This document shows, piece after piece, positions 1 through 9,794 of a DNA stretch of 64,000 bases (its first letter is position 1; each line of letters begins with the position of its first letter). Origin of the DNA: Apoderus coryli. Its lineage: Eukaryota; Arthropoda; Insecta; Coleoptera; Attelabidae. Both the position numbers and the translations under genes were made by a program. The DNA lies in NCBI GenBank assembly GCA_911728435.2, contig OU452201.1:1674001-1738000 (forward strand), given 5' to 3'. The notes beneath the pieces were generated by a model. It ran no database searches. It had not been told where the DNA came from and was given only the letters and a program-made list of their open reading frames with translations.

Positions 1-625
1 TAGATCTCTATAGATAAATCGATCCATGGTGTCATTAATGAAGTTGAAAGGACCCACCCCATTCCATGAGAAACAACCCCATGGAAAACACTGCCTTTAC
101 CTGTGGGTGTAACGTATTTTGAATGAAACCTTGGATTGATTGGCCATCTTATATGCTTCATTCTATCAGAATTGAAAATTTTATAACGCGTTTCATCGCT
201 AAATAACACTTTCTGCCTGTCCAATTTAAATGTCCACGTGCAAATTCAAGCCTAGCCACTCCATTTCTTGCCGAAATAAGCGGATTTTTCGCCGGGCGTC
301 TACTAAATAACTTTGCGTCTACCAACCTTCTTTGAACTGTCCATGGACTATCCTCAATTTCGGGAATTTCAGCAATTATTCTAGGTGCAGACATCCAAGG
401 ATCGTTTTGGGAAATTCTTTTAATGCGTCTGTCTGTCCTAGTTGTTGTTTTTCTCGAGCTTGCCGATTTCGGTATATTCTCTAAATGTCCCCTTTCATTG
501 TAACTTGAAATTATTTTGGATACGCTGTCTCTGTGTAAAAACAATTGGGCTTGTATTGTATCTTACAAGTGTGCAATCACTACTCTCTGTTTTAATTCTT
601 TCGAAATTGGAATACCTCTTGGCAT
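1..625 (-). pseudogene. Tc1-like transposase pseudogene
   Basis: The minus-strand frame starts MPRGIPISKELKQRVV at 625. It meets an in-frame stop after about 20 codons (near 563-565), then continues through a helix-turn-helix region (residues like DSVSKIISSYNERG) into the DDE-domain approach (ARLEFARGHLNW). Near 215-230 the frame shifts by one base. The shifted frame reads KVLFSDETRYKIFNSDR, the typical Tc1 block carrying the second catalytic Asp, and then continues toward the window edge. The order HTH, linker and VLFSDE block is that of IS630/Tc1 transposases, which cut and paste the element at TA sites. At least one stop and one frameshift make it a pseudogene. The C-terminal catalytic residue is not in the window. 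Confidence 0.8.
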
Positions 626-788
626 GATTAATCCAGCACAAAAATATTAATTAAACATAAAATAAACTCAGCAAAAATATTTTAACCTCTCCTGTTTAAG
701 ACACAACGTATATCATGCATTTAATATTATAAAATCGAGATTTGTCTAATTTTTCGAAAGTGTTGCTCTACTTTTGTCCAATAGTGTA
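1..788 (-). mobile_element. Tc1-like DNA transposon, truncated by window edge
   Basis: This is a degraded Tc1/mariner-superfamily element. A transposase relic on the minus strand fills positions 1-625. Beyond its start lies a non-coding segment that ends near 757-788 in a sequence reading, on the minus strand, TACACTATTGGACAAAAG, followed by an AGAGCAACACT-type stretch. That looks like the terminal inverted repeat bounded by a TA target site, the insertion target of this superfamily. The other end lies outside the window, so the paired inverted repeat could not be checked. The element is not autonomous because its transposase is broken. Confidence 0.7.
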
Positions 789-812
789 GGTCGTACATAA
801 TAATATAATTTA

Positions 813-1110
813 CTTTAAGAAATAACAATATTTCGTTTTTATTTCTACGTCAAAAGCTTACAATAAAACGACGTTTCATCGCATTATTTGCGACTTCTTC
901 AGGTTCCTTTTCGCTACAAATGCATAAATTACAGTCAATAAGAAAAAAAATTGTGTATAAATAAAAAAACTATAGACATTGTGTGGTCAACAAAAATTAC
1001 AATATACAGACACAACAAGAAACCTGAAGAAGTCGCAAATAATGCGACGAAACGTCGTTATACTGCAAGCTTTTGACGTAGAAATAAAAACGAAATATTT
1101 TTATTTCTTA
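813..1110. repeat. Inverted repeat with two hammerhead-like cores
   Basis: Arms at about 813-910 and 1018-1110 are reverse complements with a few mismatches, separated by about 105 bp of AT-rich spacer. Each arm carries CTGAAGA, then a GTCGC/GCGAC-type stem with an AAATAAT loop, then GAAAC (plus strand 1024-1053; minus strand 873-902). Each continues into a conserved tail (GCAAGC or GTAAGC, then TTTTGACGTAGAAATAAAAACG). This organisation resembles the repeats of Penelope-like elements, but no reverse transcriptase of that type is nearby. Confidence 0.6.
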
Positions 1111-1289
1111 AATTAAATTATAATATGTACAAACCCACATCTTCAAAAAGATAAACTTTAAAAAACATTTCACTTCTATTCACGTAAGTATTCTTTTATT
1201 TGTAAAATAATATAGTCCAATTGCTGTGGCGTCTCAATTTGATGAAAACAACAATATTACTGTTGCTCTACTAAATTACAATGTATAAT

Positions 1290-2060
1290 AAATATTGTAA
1301 ATGAAAATTATTTCGTGGCAAAGCGGACTAAAATGTTGGTTTTACCTACACAAGGAATTTTGTTTAATTTAGCAGGGCCCCAGTTTAATTCAATAGAATC
1401 ATACCGAAGCATGGGTCGGCAGATACTGACGAATTCGTTTCGCTCTTGTTATGAGCTCGTCAGAGTACCATTGTCGTTGCCCATCTACAAATATCGGCCT
1501 GCATTTAAGCACAATAGGATACACAACAGTAGACACATGTAAACACGTATCATCTACATGTACATATTAATGCATATCCTATACCATGCAGAGGCCGAAC
1601 AAACTCAATGTATAGGTAAAAACAGTCGTATAAATAGAAATAAATATAAATAAAAATAGTATGAACACAAAACGCTAGCAGGAGACCATTTTATCTCTCT
1701 CCCAGCATCTCCCAAATATTTGGGTTTCAGCAATGCTCGGACGGTGGTCTCCAAGCGTTCTGCCGTCGATATTTAATGCCAAATAATGAAAAATTAAAAG
1801 GATTTCATATCCGTAAATATAATAAATGAAAATAATTTCGTGGCAAAGCGGACTAAAATGTTGGTTTTACCTACACAAGGAATTTTGTTTAATTTAGCAG
1901 GGCCCCAGTCTAATTCAATAGACCAGAGCTCTGCCACGAAATTATTTTCATTTATTATATTTACGGACATGAAATCCTTTTAATAAATATTATTTGATAA
2001 GTACAGATAGTTTCAACCACATATGTGGTCATCTTCAGTGCTAATAAATACATTGATTAA
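1290..2060. repeat. Penelope-like repeat fragments, direct and inverted
   Basis: About 105 bp at 1303-1410 recur as a direct copy at 1836-1930 (both contain GGCAAAGCGGACTAAAATG). A stretch of about 55 bp just before and overlapping the second copy (1796-1845, AAAAGGATTTCAT...AATTTCGTGGCA) returns inverted at 1929-1985. The inverted part runs on into a hammerhead-like core at 2010-2038 on the minus strand. Direct plus inverted partial repeats around a hammerhead-like motif are typical of Penelope-like retroelement ends. The 75-codon open frame at 1315-1542 spans one repeat and looks fortuitous. The piece at 1560-1790 is not recognised. Confidence 0.5.
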
Positions 2061-2890
2061 TTCTTATCAATAAAATTTTCTTGAAAATCACTCACCCATT
2101 GTATTAATTAGTTTATTATTTAAATAGATCTAACTAACACTACTGTAATTATTATTTATTCTAAATACAGGGATGTAAACAATAATAATAGTAAGTATAC
2201 ACTTTTTAATTAAACTACTTAAAATGTTGAATGTTATTGTAAACCTCACAAACCAAAATCAAAAATTAAAATGATCAAGTTACCATTGAAACATATTACA
2301 ATAAACCTCATATGTGTTTCACCTTCAAAATACAAGGTGTCATGGGTTATAGGCTCACTATATTCTTTTTCCAGTTCATTATCAAGTACTACCTCAAGTT
2401 CACGTAACATATATTTATTATTAGGTATTAATATAAGTATTTAATATTCTATACAGTGTGCCAAAAATGGATGGGTAATTTAACACTAATCTATGGCCTA
2501 CTATATTGTTATTATCAATATAATGATATCTATCACGAATGTATTAATATAGTATTATTACAGCTTGTTTCTAGATGATAGCTCTGTGAAAACTGGACAT
2601 AATATTTGTATCCCTAAAAATAGCTGCCTAATCGATCATATAAGCAATCAAAATAATTACTCTTATTATACAGGGTTGGATTACTATATCGGTAGGTAAA
2701 CATAAAAAACCACTTAAATACAATAGCAGGCGACTATACGTATTAGGGGAGGGTAATGTCTTTGCATCTTCAAAATTACGAAAATTATTTTCGATCATTT
2801 TCGTTATTTACTCGAAATAAATATGGTTTATTAGACGTTTGAAAAATACTAAGCATATAGGATTATTTCGAAAATTGGAACACCCTATAG
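2061..2890. other. AT-rich intergenic stretch, nothing identified
   Basis: No recognisable gene. A short minus-strand frame at about 2265-2412 (46 codons, containing LRELEVVLDNELEKEYSEP) looks coding-like but matches no family I recognise, and it has no splice or promoter context that I can defend. Confidence 0.4.
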
Positions 2891-2894
2891 GCCT

Positions 2895-3070
2895 ATATAC
2901 ACTGTGTCCAAGATAAGAATGGGATAGCAGTTGTACAATTTAAACACCTTTTAAATGGTTTTTTCAAAACTTTAGCCGTTTTCGAGAATTTTTGAAAAAA
3001 CGATTTTTGCGATTTTAGTTTTTATTTAATTTTACAGATATAAATAAATGAAAAGCACTTCCTCATTGTT
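2895..3070. repeat. Dispersed repeat, copy 1 of 2 in window
   Basis: A block beginning TATACACTGTGTCCAAGATA recurs in the same orientation at about 55560-55790. The shared part includes AAACACCTTTTAAATGG, GAGAATTTTTGAAAAAACG and GAAAAGCACTT. The second copy holds about 28 bp (near 55598-55625) that this one lacks. Both are non-coding. The start resembles the TACAGGGTGTCC-like ends scattered through this window, suggesting a small non-autonomous element family. Confidence 0.6.
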
Positions 3071-3984
3071 ACTCTTTGAGGAGAATAAGATAGTGTCTAC
3101 AAATTTTCACTACGACGTTTCGTTTTTCAACTTCCTTTTTTTAAATACGGCCCTGGATTTTTTATTGTTAAATGTAAAGCCATTTTCAACTAAACTATCA
3201 TACTGTAGTAGTTTGTGGAAATTAACGACGTTGGCTGCTTTCAATGCCTGTCAAACATAAACTAAATGATGCAAATGGATCCAAATTTTACAATACTCTA
3301 CCGATAGATGGCAGTTGATGGGAGCAGTGTTGTCATTAAAACTACTGCGCGGGAAATTCAAAAGTTCACTGACTTATCAAACCACCCTCGTACATTTAAT
3401 GAAAACTAACACTGGATACTAATTTAATCAAAAATTTATAAAAACGGACAAATAGTTGCAGAATACGCTGTTAAGAAAGTTCTGAACAGAACCTTTTCGT
3501 CTGTTTTACAGCCTTTTCACTTATATTTCAGAAAGAGCCAAATGTATTTCAGAAATTTTCTGAATTACAATTGAAAAAACTGAATTACAATTAGGATTTT
3601 CTTAATTACATTTGAGATATCTGAATTACAATTAAGATATTCTGAATTACAATTGAAAAATCTGAATTACAATTAGGATTTTCTGAATTAAATTTGAGAT
3701 ATCTGAACTACAATTAAGATTTTCTGAATTACAATTAGGATTTTCTGAATTACATTTGAGATATCTGAATTACAATTAAGATATTCTGAATTACAATTGA
3801 AAAATCTGAATTACAATTAGGATTTTCTGAATTAAATTTGAGATATCTGAACTACAATTAAGATTTTCTGAACTACAATTGAAAAATCTGAATTACAATT
3901 AGGATTTTCTGAATTACATTTGAGATATATGAACTACAATTGAGATTTTCTGAATTACAATTGAAAAATCTGAACTAGAATTAG

Positions 3985-4200
3985 TTCAGCAGGTGTTTTG
4001 GTCTAAGACAATTTCAGAGAATTTTATAAACGTATATTAACAAAAATTTTTAAACTGTATTGTGTTTGTAAACGTTACTTAATAAAGTTAGACAAGCGAA
4101 ATGTAATTTTTCGCTAAAAATTTTCAAGAACCCAAATAAAAACAAACATAAAAGAATTTAAAAAAAATGGTTCAAGAACATAAAATAAGAAACATTAGGA
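3985..4200. repeat. Array-edge spacer, left copy
   Basis: A non-tandem block that starts GTTCAGCAGGTGTTTTGG and contains TGTATTGTGTTTGTAAACGT and GGTTCAAGAACATAAAATAAG. It separates the first few diverged monomers from the main array. A diverged copy in the same orientation lies on the other side of the array at about 7645-7915. Confidence 0.75.
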
Positions 4201-7065
4201 TTTTCTGACTTACAATTAGGATTTTCTGAATCACATTTGAGATATCTGAATTACAATTGGTGTTTTCTGAAATAAATTTGAGATATCTGAATTACAATTA
4301 GGATTTTCTGAATTACAATTGAAAAATCTGAATTACAATTAGGATTTTCTGATTTACATTTGAGATATCTGAACTAGAATTAAGATTTTCTGAATTACAA
4401 TTGAAAAATCTGAATTACAATTAGGATTTTCTGATTTACATTTGAGATATCTGAACTACAATTAATATTTTCTGAATTACAATTGAAAAATCTGAATTAC
4501 AATTAGGATTTTCTGATTTACATTTGAGATATCTGAACTAGAATTAAGATTTTCTGAATTACAATTGAAAAATCTGAATTACAATTAGGATTTTCTGATT
4601 TACATTTGAGATATCTGAACTACAATTAAGATTTTCTGAATTACAATTGAAAAATCTGAATTACAATTAGGATTTTCTGATTTACATTTGAGATATCTGA
4701 ACTACAATTAAGATTTTCTGAATTACAATTGAAAAATCTGAATTACAATTAGGATTTTCTGATTTACATTTGAGATATCTGAACTAGAATTAAGATTTTC
4801 TGAATTACAATTGAAAAATCTGAATTACAATTAGGATTTTCTGATTTACATTTGAGATATCTGAACTAGAATTAAGATTTTCTGAATTACAATTGAAAAA
4901 TCTGAATTACAATTAGGATTTTCTGATTTACATTTGAGATATCTGAACTACAATTAAGATTTTCTGAATTACAATTGAAAAATCTGAATTACAATTAGGA
5001 TTTTCTGATGTACATTTGAGATATCTGAACTAGAATTAAGATTTTCTGAATTACAATTGAAAAATCTGAATTACAATTAGGATTTTCTGATTTACATTTG
5101 AGATATCTGAACTACAATTAAGATTTTCTGAATTACAATTGAAAAATCTGAATTACAATTAGGATTTTCTGATTTACATTTGAGATATCTGAACTACAAT
5201 TAAGATTTTCTGAATTACAATTGAAAAATCTGAATTACAATTAGGATTTTCTGATTTACATTTGAGATATCTGAACTACAATTAATATTTTCTGAATTAC
5301 AATTGAAAAATCTGAATTACAATTAGGATTTTCTGATTTACATTTGAGATATCTGAACTAGAATTAAGATTTTCTGAATTACAATTGAAAAATCTGAATT
5401 ACAATTAGGATTTTCTGATTTACATTTGAGATATCTGAACTACAATTAAGATTTTCTGAATTACAATTGAAAAATCTGAATTACAATTAGGATTTTCTGA
5501 TTTACATTTGAGATATCTGAACTACAATTAAGATTTTCTGAATTACAATTGAAAAATCTGAATTACAATTAGGATTTTCTGATTTACATTTGAGATATCT
5601 GAACTACAATTAATATTTTCTGAATTACAATTGAAAAATCTGAATTACAATTAGGATTTTCTGATTTACATTTGAGATATCTGAACTAGAATTAAGATTT
5701 TCTGAATTACAATTGAAAAATCTGAATTACAATTAGGATTTTCTGATTTACATTTGAGATATCTGAACTACAATTAATATTTTCTGAATTACAATTGAAA
5801 AATCTGAATTACAATTAGGATTTTCTGATTTACATTTGAGATATCTGAACTAGAATTAAGATTTTCTGAATTACAATTGAAAAATCTGAATTACAATTAG
5901 GATTTTCTGATTTACATTTGAGATATCTGAACTACAATTAAGATTTTCTGAATTACAATTGAAAAATCTGAATTACAATTAGGATTTTCTGATTTACATT
6001 TGAGATATCTGAACTACAATTAAGATTTTCTGAATTACAATTGAAAAATCTGAATTACAATTAGGATTTTCTGATTTACATTTGAGATATCTGAACTACA
6101 ATTAATATTTTCTGAATTACAATTGAAAAATCTGAATTACAATTAGGATTTTCTGATTTACATTTGAGATATCTGAACTAGAATTAAGATTTTCTGAATT
6201 ACAATTGAAAAATCTGAATTACAATTAGGATTTTCTGATTTACATTTGAGATATCTGAACTACAATTAAGATTTTCTGAATTACAATTGAAAAATCTGAA
6301 TTACAATTAGGATTTTCTGATTTACATTTGAGATATCTGAACTACAATTAAGATTTTCTGAATTACAATTGAAAAATCTGAATTGCAATTAGGATTTTCT
6401 TTACATTTGAGATATCTGAACTACAATTAATATTTTCTGAATTACAATTGAAAAATCTGAATTACAATTAGGATTTTCTGATTTACATTTGAGATATCTG
6501 AACTAGAATTAAGATTTTCTGAATTACAATTGAAAAATCTGAATTACAATTAGGATTTTCTGATTTACATTTGAGATATCTGAACTACAATTAAGATTTT
6601 CTGAATTACAATTGAAAAATCTGAATTACAATTAGGATTTTCTGATTTACATTTGAGATATCTGAACTACAATTAAGATTTTCTGAATTACAATTGAAAA
6701 ATCTGAATTACAATTAGGATTTTCTGATTTACATTTGAGATATCTGAACTAGAATTAAGATTTTCTGAATTACAATTGAAAAATCTGAATTACATTTAGG
6801 ATTTTCTGATTTACATTTGAGATATCTGAACTAAAATTAAGATTTTCTGAATTACAATTGAAAAATCTGAATTACAATTAGGATTTTCTGATTTACATTT
6901 GAGATATCTGAACTAAAATTAAGATTTTCTGAATTACAATTGAAAAATCTGAATTACAATTAGGATTTTCTGATTTACATTTGAGATATCTGAACTACAA
7001 TTAAGATTTTCTGAATTACAATTGAAAAATCTGAATTACAATTAGGATTTTCTGATTTACATTTG

Positions 7066-7260
7066 AGCTTTGGGCTATTTCGTTATTTTTTTGTTTTTCA
7101 GGAAAGACGTTTTTGCGGTGTCTGAAAACTAAACTAAATATCTTAAATGAAAAAACGATCAGCAATGAAAAACTGCAATTTATCAATTCATTAATTCATC
7201 ATTAAATTCAATTTCACGCGGAGATTTTCATCAACATTAACACAAACTGTTCTTTTTGTC
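7066..7260. repeat. Copy of flanking DNA embedded in the satellite
   Basis: About 195 bp starting TTTGGGCTATTTCGTTATTT and ending CTTTTTGTCGTGA interrupts the array in mid-unit. It matches 8563-8759, outside the array, with only about three base differences (for example CATTAATTC versus CATTCATTC). The tandem units resume directly after it. Confidence 0.9.
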
Positions 7261-7644
7261 GTGAGATATCTGAACTACAATTAATATTTTCTGAATTACA
7301 ATTGAAAAATCTGAATTACAATTAGGATTTTCTGATTTACATTTGAGATATCTGAACTACAATTAAGATTTTCTGAATTACAATTGAAAAATCTGAATTA
7401 CAATTAGGATTTTCTGATTTACATTTGAGATATCTGAACTACAATTAAGATTTTCTGAATTACAATTGAAAAATCTGAATTACAATTAGGATTTTCTGAT
7501 TTACATTTGAGATATCTGAACTAGAATTAAGATTTTCTGAATTACAATTGAAAAATCTGAATCACAATTAGGATTTTCTGAATTACATTTGAGATATCTG
7601 AATTACAATTGAGATTTTCTGAATTACAATTGAAAAATCTGAAC

Positions 7645-7915
7645 TGCAATTAGTTCAGCAGGTGTTTCGGTCTAAGACAATTTCAGAGAACGTATATTTA
7701 CTAAAAAATTTCAACTGTATTGTGTTTGTAAACGTGAAGTCCTGTAAAATATATGTATTTTTATTGTAAAAAAAAGAAAAATATTTTATAAAATATGATT
7801 TTAGAATGTTTAATTTATATTCTGAATTTTGACAAAACAAAAACAAGAATAAAACAAATTAAAAGAAAAATGATTCAAGAACATAAAAAAAGAAACATTT
7901 GGATTTCCTGACTTA
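7645..7915. repeat. Array-edge spacer, right copy
   Basis: Diverged copy of the spacer at 3985-4200: it shares GTTCAGCAGGTGTTT, TGTATTGTGTTTGTAAACGT and TTCAAGAACATAAAA, and is again followed by a few diverged monomers (7905-7990). It has extra AT-rich sequence in the middle (7735-7840). More scattered monomers follow at 8080-8210. Confidence 0.7.
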
Positions 7916-8209
7916 CAATTAGGATTTTCTGAATTACATTTGAGATATCTGAATTACAATTGAGATTTTCTGAATTACATTTGGGTTAGCTAAACAGACA
8001 ATTTGGTCAGTATAGACCAAATTGAACTGAACCTCGCCCAATCAAAAATAAAGGCCTTTATTATATTATTATTTGCGATGTCTGAATTACAATTGAAACT
8101 TTCTGAATTACATTTGAAAAATCTGAATTACAATAATTGGGGTTTTCTGAATTAGGTAGGATACCTGAATTGCAATTGAAATTTTCTGAATAACAACTGA
8201 AAAAGTAAT

Positions 8210-9230
8210 ACGAAATTTGAATATTAATTAGCAATCTAAAATATATGTTATAATTTGTATTGCATATTTAAAATGATATAATTACGAAATTACACAATTT
8301 TATTCATATCAAGTATTTGTATTGTGTTTTCATAAGTAATTTTAATTTATTTATTTTGGTGTTATTGGTACCTACGATCGATTCTCTTTAGCACAAGAAC
8401 ATAGCCTTGCGGAATACTTATACATATATTAATATTATGCTTCTTAACCGGCATTCTATCGCGTAAATCGGCCGGAATCTAAATAAAAATCACTACACAC
8501 TGAACAATACTATTGGTGCTCATATACAGAGTGTGGAAAATATTACCATCTAAACTAAAAACGCTTTGGGCTATTTCGTTATTTTTTTGTTTTTCAGGAA
8601 AGACGTTTTTGCGGTGTCTGAAAACTAAACTAAATATCTTAAATGAAAAAACGATCAGCAATGAAAAACTGCAATTTATCAATTCATTCATTCATCATTA
8701 AATTCAAGTTCACGCGGAGATTTTCATCAACATTAACACAAACTGTTCTTTTTGTCGTGAATTGTATTGACTTCTACTTGATGAAAATTGATATTAAACT
8801 TTATAGTAGTAGTTTAAGTAAACTTAAATTACATATATAGATTGCAACACTGAACTACAGCTAATTATATAGATTAAAGGAACTGCTATTTATTATTTAT
8901 CGCGGTATATTTTAGAATAATTTTCCTATTACCCTAGAAAATTAATATAATTTTTAATAACTACAAGATATTTCCGAACGGTGTGAAACATTGACCCAGT
9001 TATTGGCTATCCTAACAATATTATTAATAAATATTCAATATTACTTTTTCAAAAATTAGTCATCGAAAGCAACAAATCAAATGTCGTGATATTCTTGATC
9101 GAAATATCACTTAAATGGCATAGCATTTATCATTGGCGGTTAAGGTCTAAGAGCTGCAACATCTGTAACTGAAATATTTAAATTTTTTGGGAAGTAATTA
9201 ACTTATAAATTATTATTTTTTTAATTTTGT
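8210..9230. other. AT-rich stretch holding the source of the embedded block
   Basis: Positions 8563-8759 are the out-of-array counterpart of the block inserted in the satellite at 7066-7260. Short open frames here (8479-8840, both strands) overlap that repeat and resemble no protein I know. I see nothing else. Confidence 0.5.
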
Positions 9231-9296
9231 TATATTATTTCGCTATAAATTTTATCCATGTTGTTTGTCAGTTGCAAAATATACAGATCGTAGCAT

Positions 9297-9659
9297 TTGT
9301 TTACCGGTATAGCTTTTGTTTTATATATTAAGTTTATTGTTTTGGTTTTGATAATTAAACAAATTGAACGGCCTACGCATTGGACAATTAGGGGTGTTGA
9401 TGATTTAGTGCATCTGGCTGAAAGGGCCAAACTGCATGGAAATTCCAAACAACATCTTACAAATAATCAAATGCGTCTAGATTTATTAGGAAAAAAAATA
9501 TATACGAGAGCGGGAGGTAACATGTTTTTGATGAACGGCTACAGTTTATTTTTCGAATATGTAGTCCAATTTGACAGTGGTGCTAGGGTAAACGTACTTG
9601 TAGAATACTTCAAATATATTTTAAATACTTACTGGGTACTCCGTCCAAAGTACATTTGA
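9297..9659 (+). CDS. Unidentified 120-residue open frame
   Basis: An uninterrupted plus-strand frame encodes a hydrophobic N-terminus (about residues 1-22, rich in I, V, L and F, like a signal anchor) and then a polar region containing HWTIRGVDDLVHLAERAK and FFEYVVQFDSGARVNVLVEY. I do not recognise the family. The second half looks more protein-like than chance AT-rich sequence, so it could be an exon or a decayed gene whose true reading begins by splicing near 9360. Two small perfect hairpins follow directly (9663-9699). The neighbours are satellite DNA and a LINE, which argues against a conserved host gene. Confidence 0.25.
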   Translation: MFTGIAFVLYIKFIVLVLIIKQIERPTHWTIRGVDDLVHLAERAKLHGNSKQHLTNNQMRLDLLGKKIYTRAGGNMFLMNGYSLFFEYVVQFDSGARVNVLVEYFKYILNTYWVLRPKYI

Positions 9660-9662
9660 TGT

Positions 9663-9699
9663 GACCGTACTTGCACGGTCTCAAATTATACAATTTGAG
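9663..9699. other. Two adjacent perfect hairpins
   Basis: GACCGT pairs with ACGGTC across a 6-base loop. CTCAAATT then pairs with AATTTGAG across a 4-base loop. They start 4 bases after the stop of the 9297-9659 frame. Function unknown. Confidence 0.5.
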
Positions 9700-9794
9700 A
9701 AAATAAAAGTAAACCACAACTTTCTGTTTTATTTTTGCCAGAACTGAGAGTCTTTTGAGCCAGAAAAAAGCATTTAGTTATTTAACAGATTAGA

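Larger units (their letters stand above)
3540..7655. repeat. Satellite array: ~21-bp monomers in 83-bp units
   Basis: The array is made of four diverged monomers of about 20-22 bp: TCTGAATTACAATTGAAAAA, then TCTGAATTACAATTAGGATT with two more T, then CTGATTTACATTTGAGATA, then TCTGAACTACAATTAAGATT with two more T. Together they form an 83-bp unit. From about 4330 to 7060 the units are nearly identical, differing mainly in the fourth monomer (CTAGAATTAAG, CTACAATTAAG or CTACAATTAAT). Units at 3540-3985 and 4200-4330 are more diverged, as expected for array edges. A 6-bp deletion sits near 6400. The unit length is not a multiple of three, so the array is not coding. A foreign block interrupts it at 7066-7260. 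Confidence 0.95.

Noticed and set aside
1315..1542. 75-residue plus-strand frame
   Set aside because: It spans a Penelope-like repeat fragment that recurs at 1836-1930 without the same open frame.
3540..7655. Regular repeats resembling a CRISPR array
   Set aside because: Units are contiguous with no unique spacers, there are no cas genes, and the context is a eukaryotic genome; it is a satellite.
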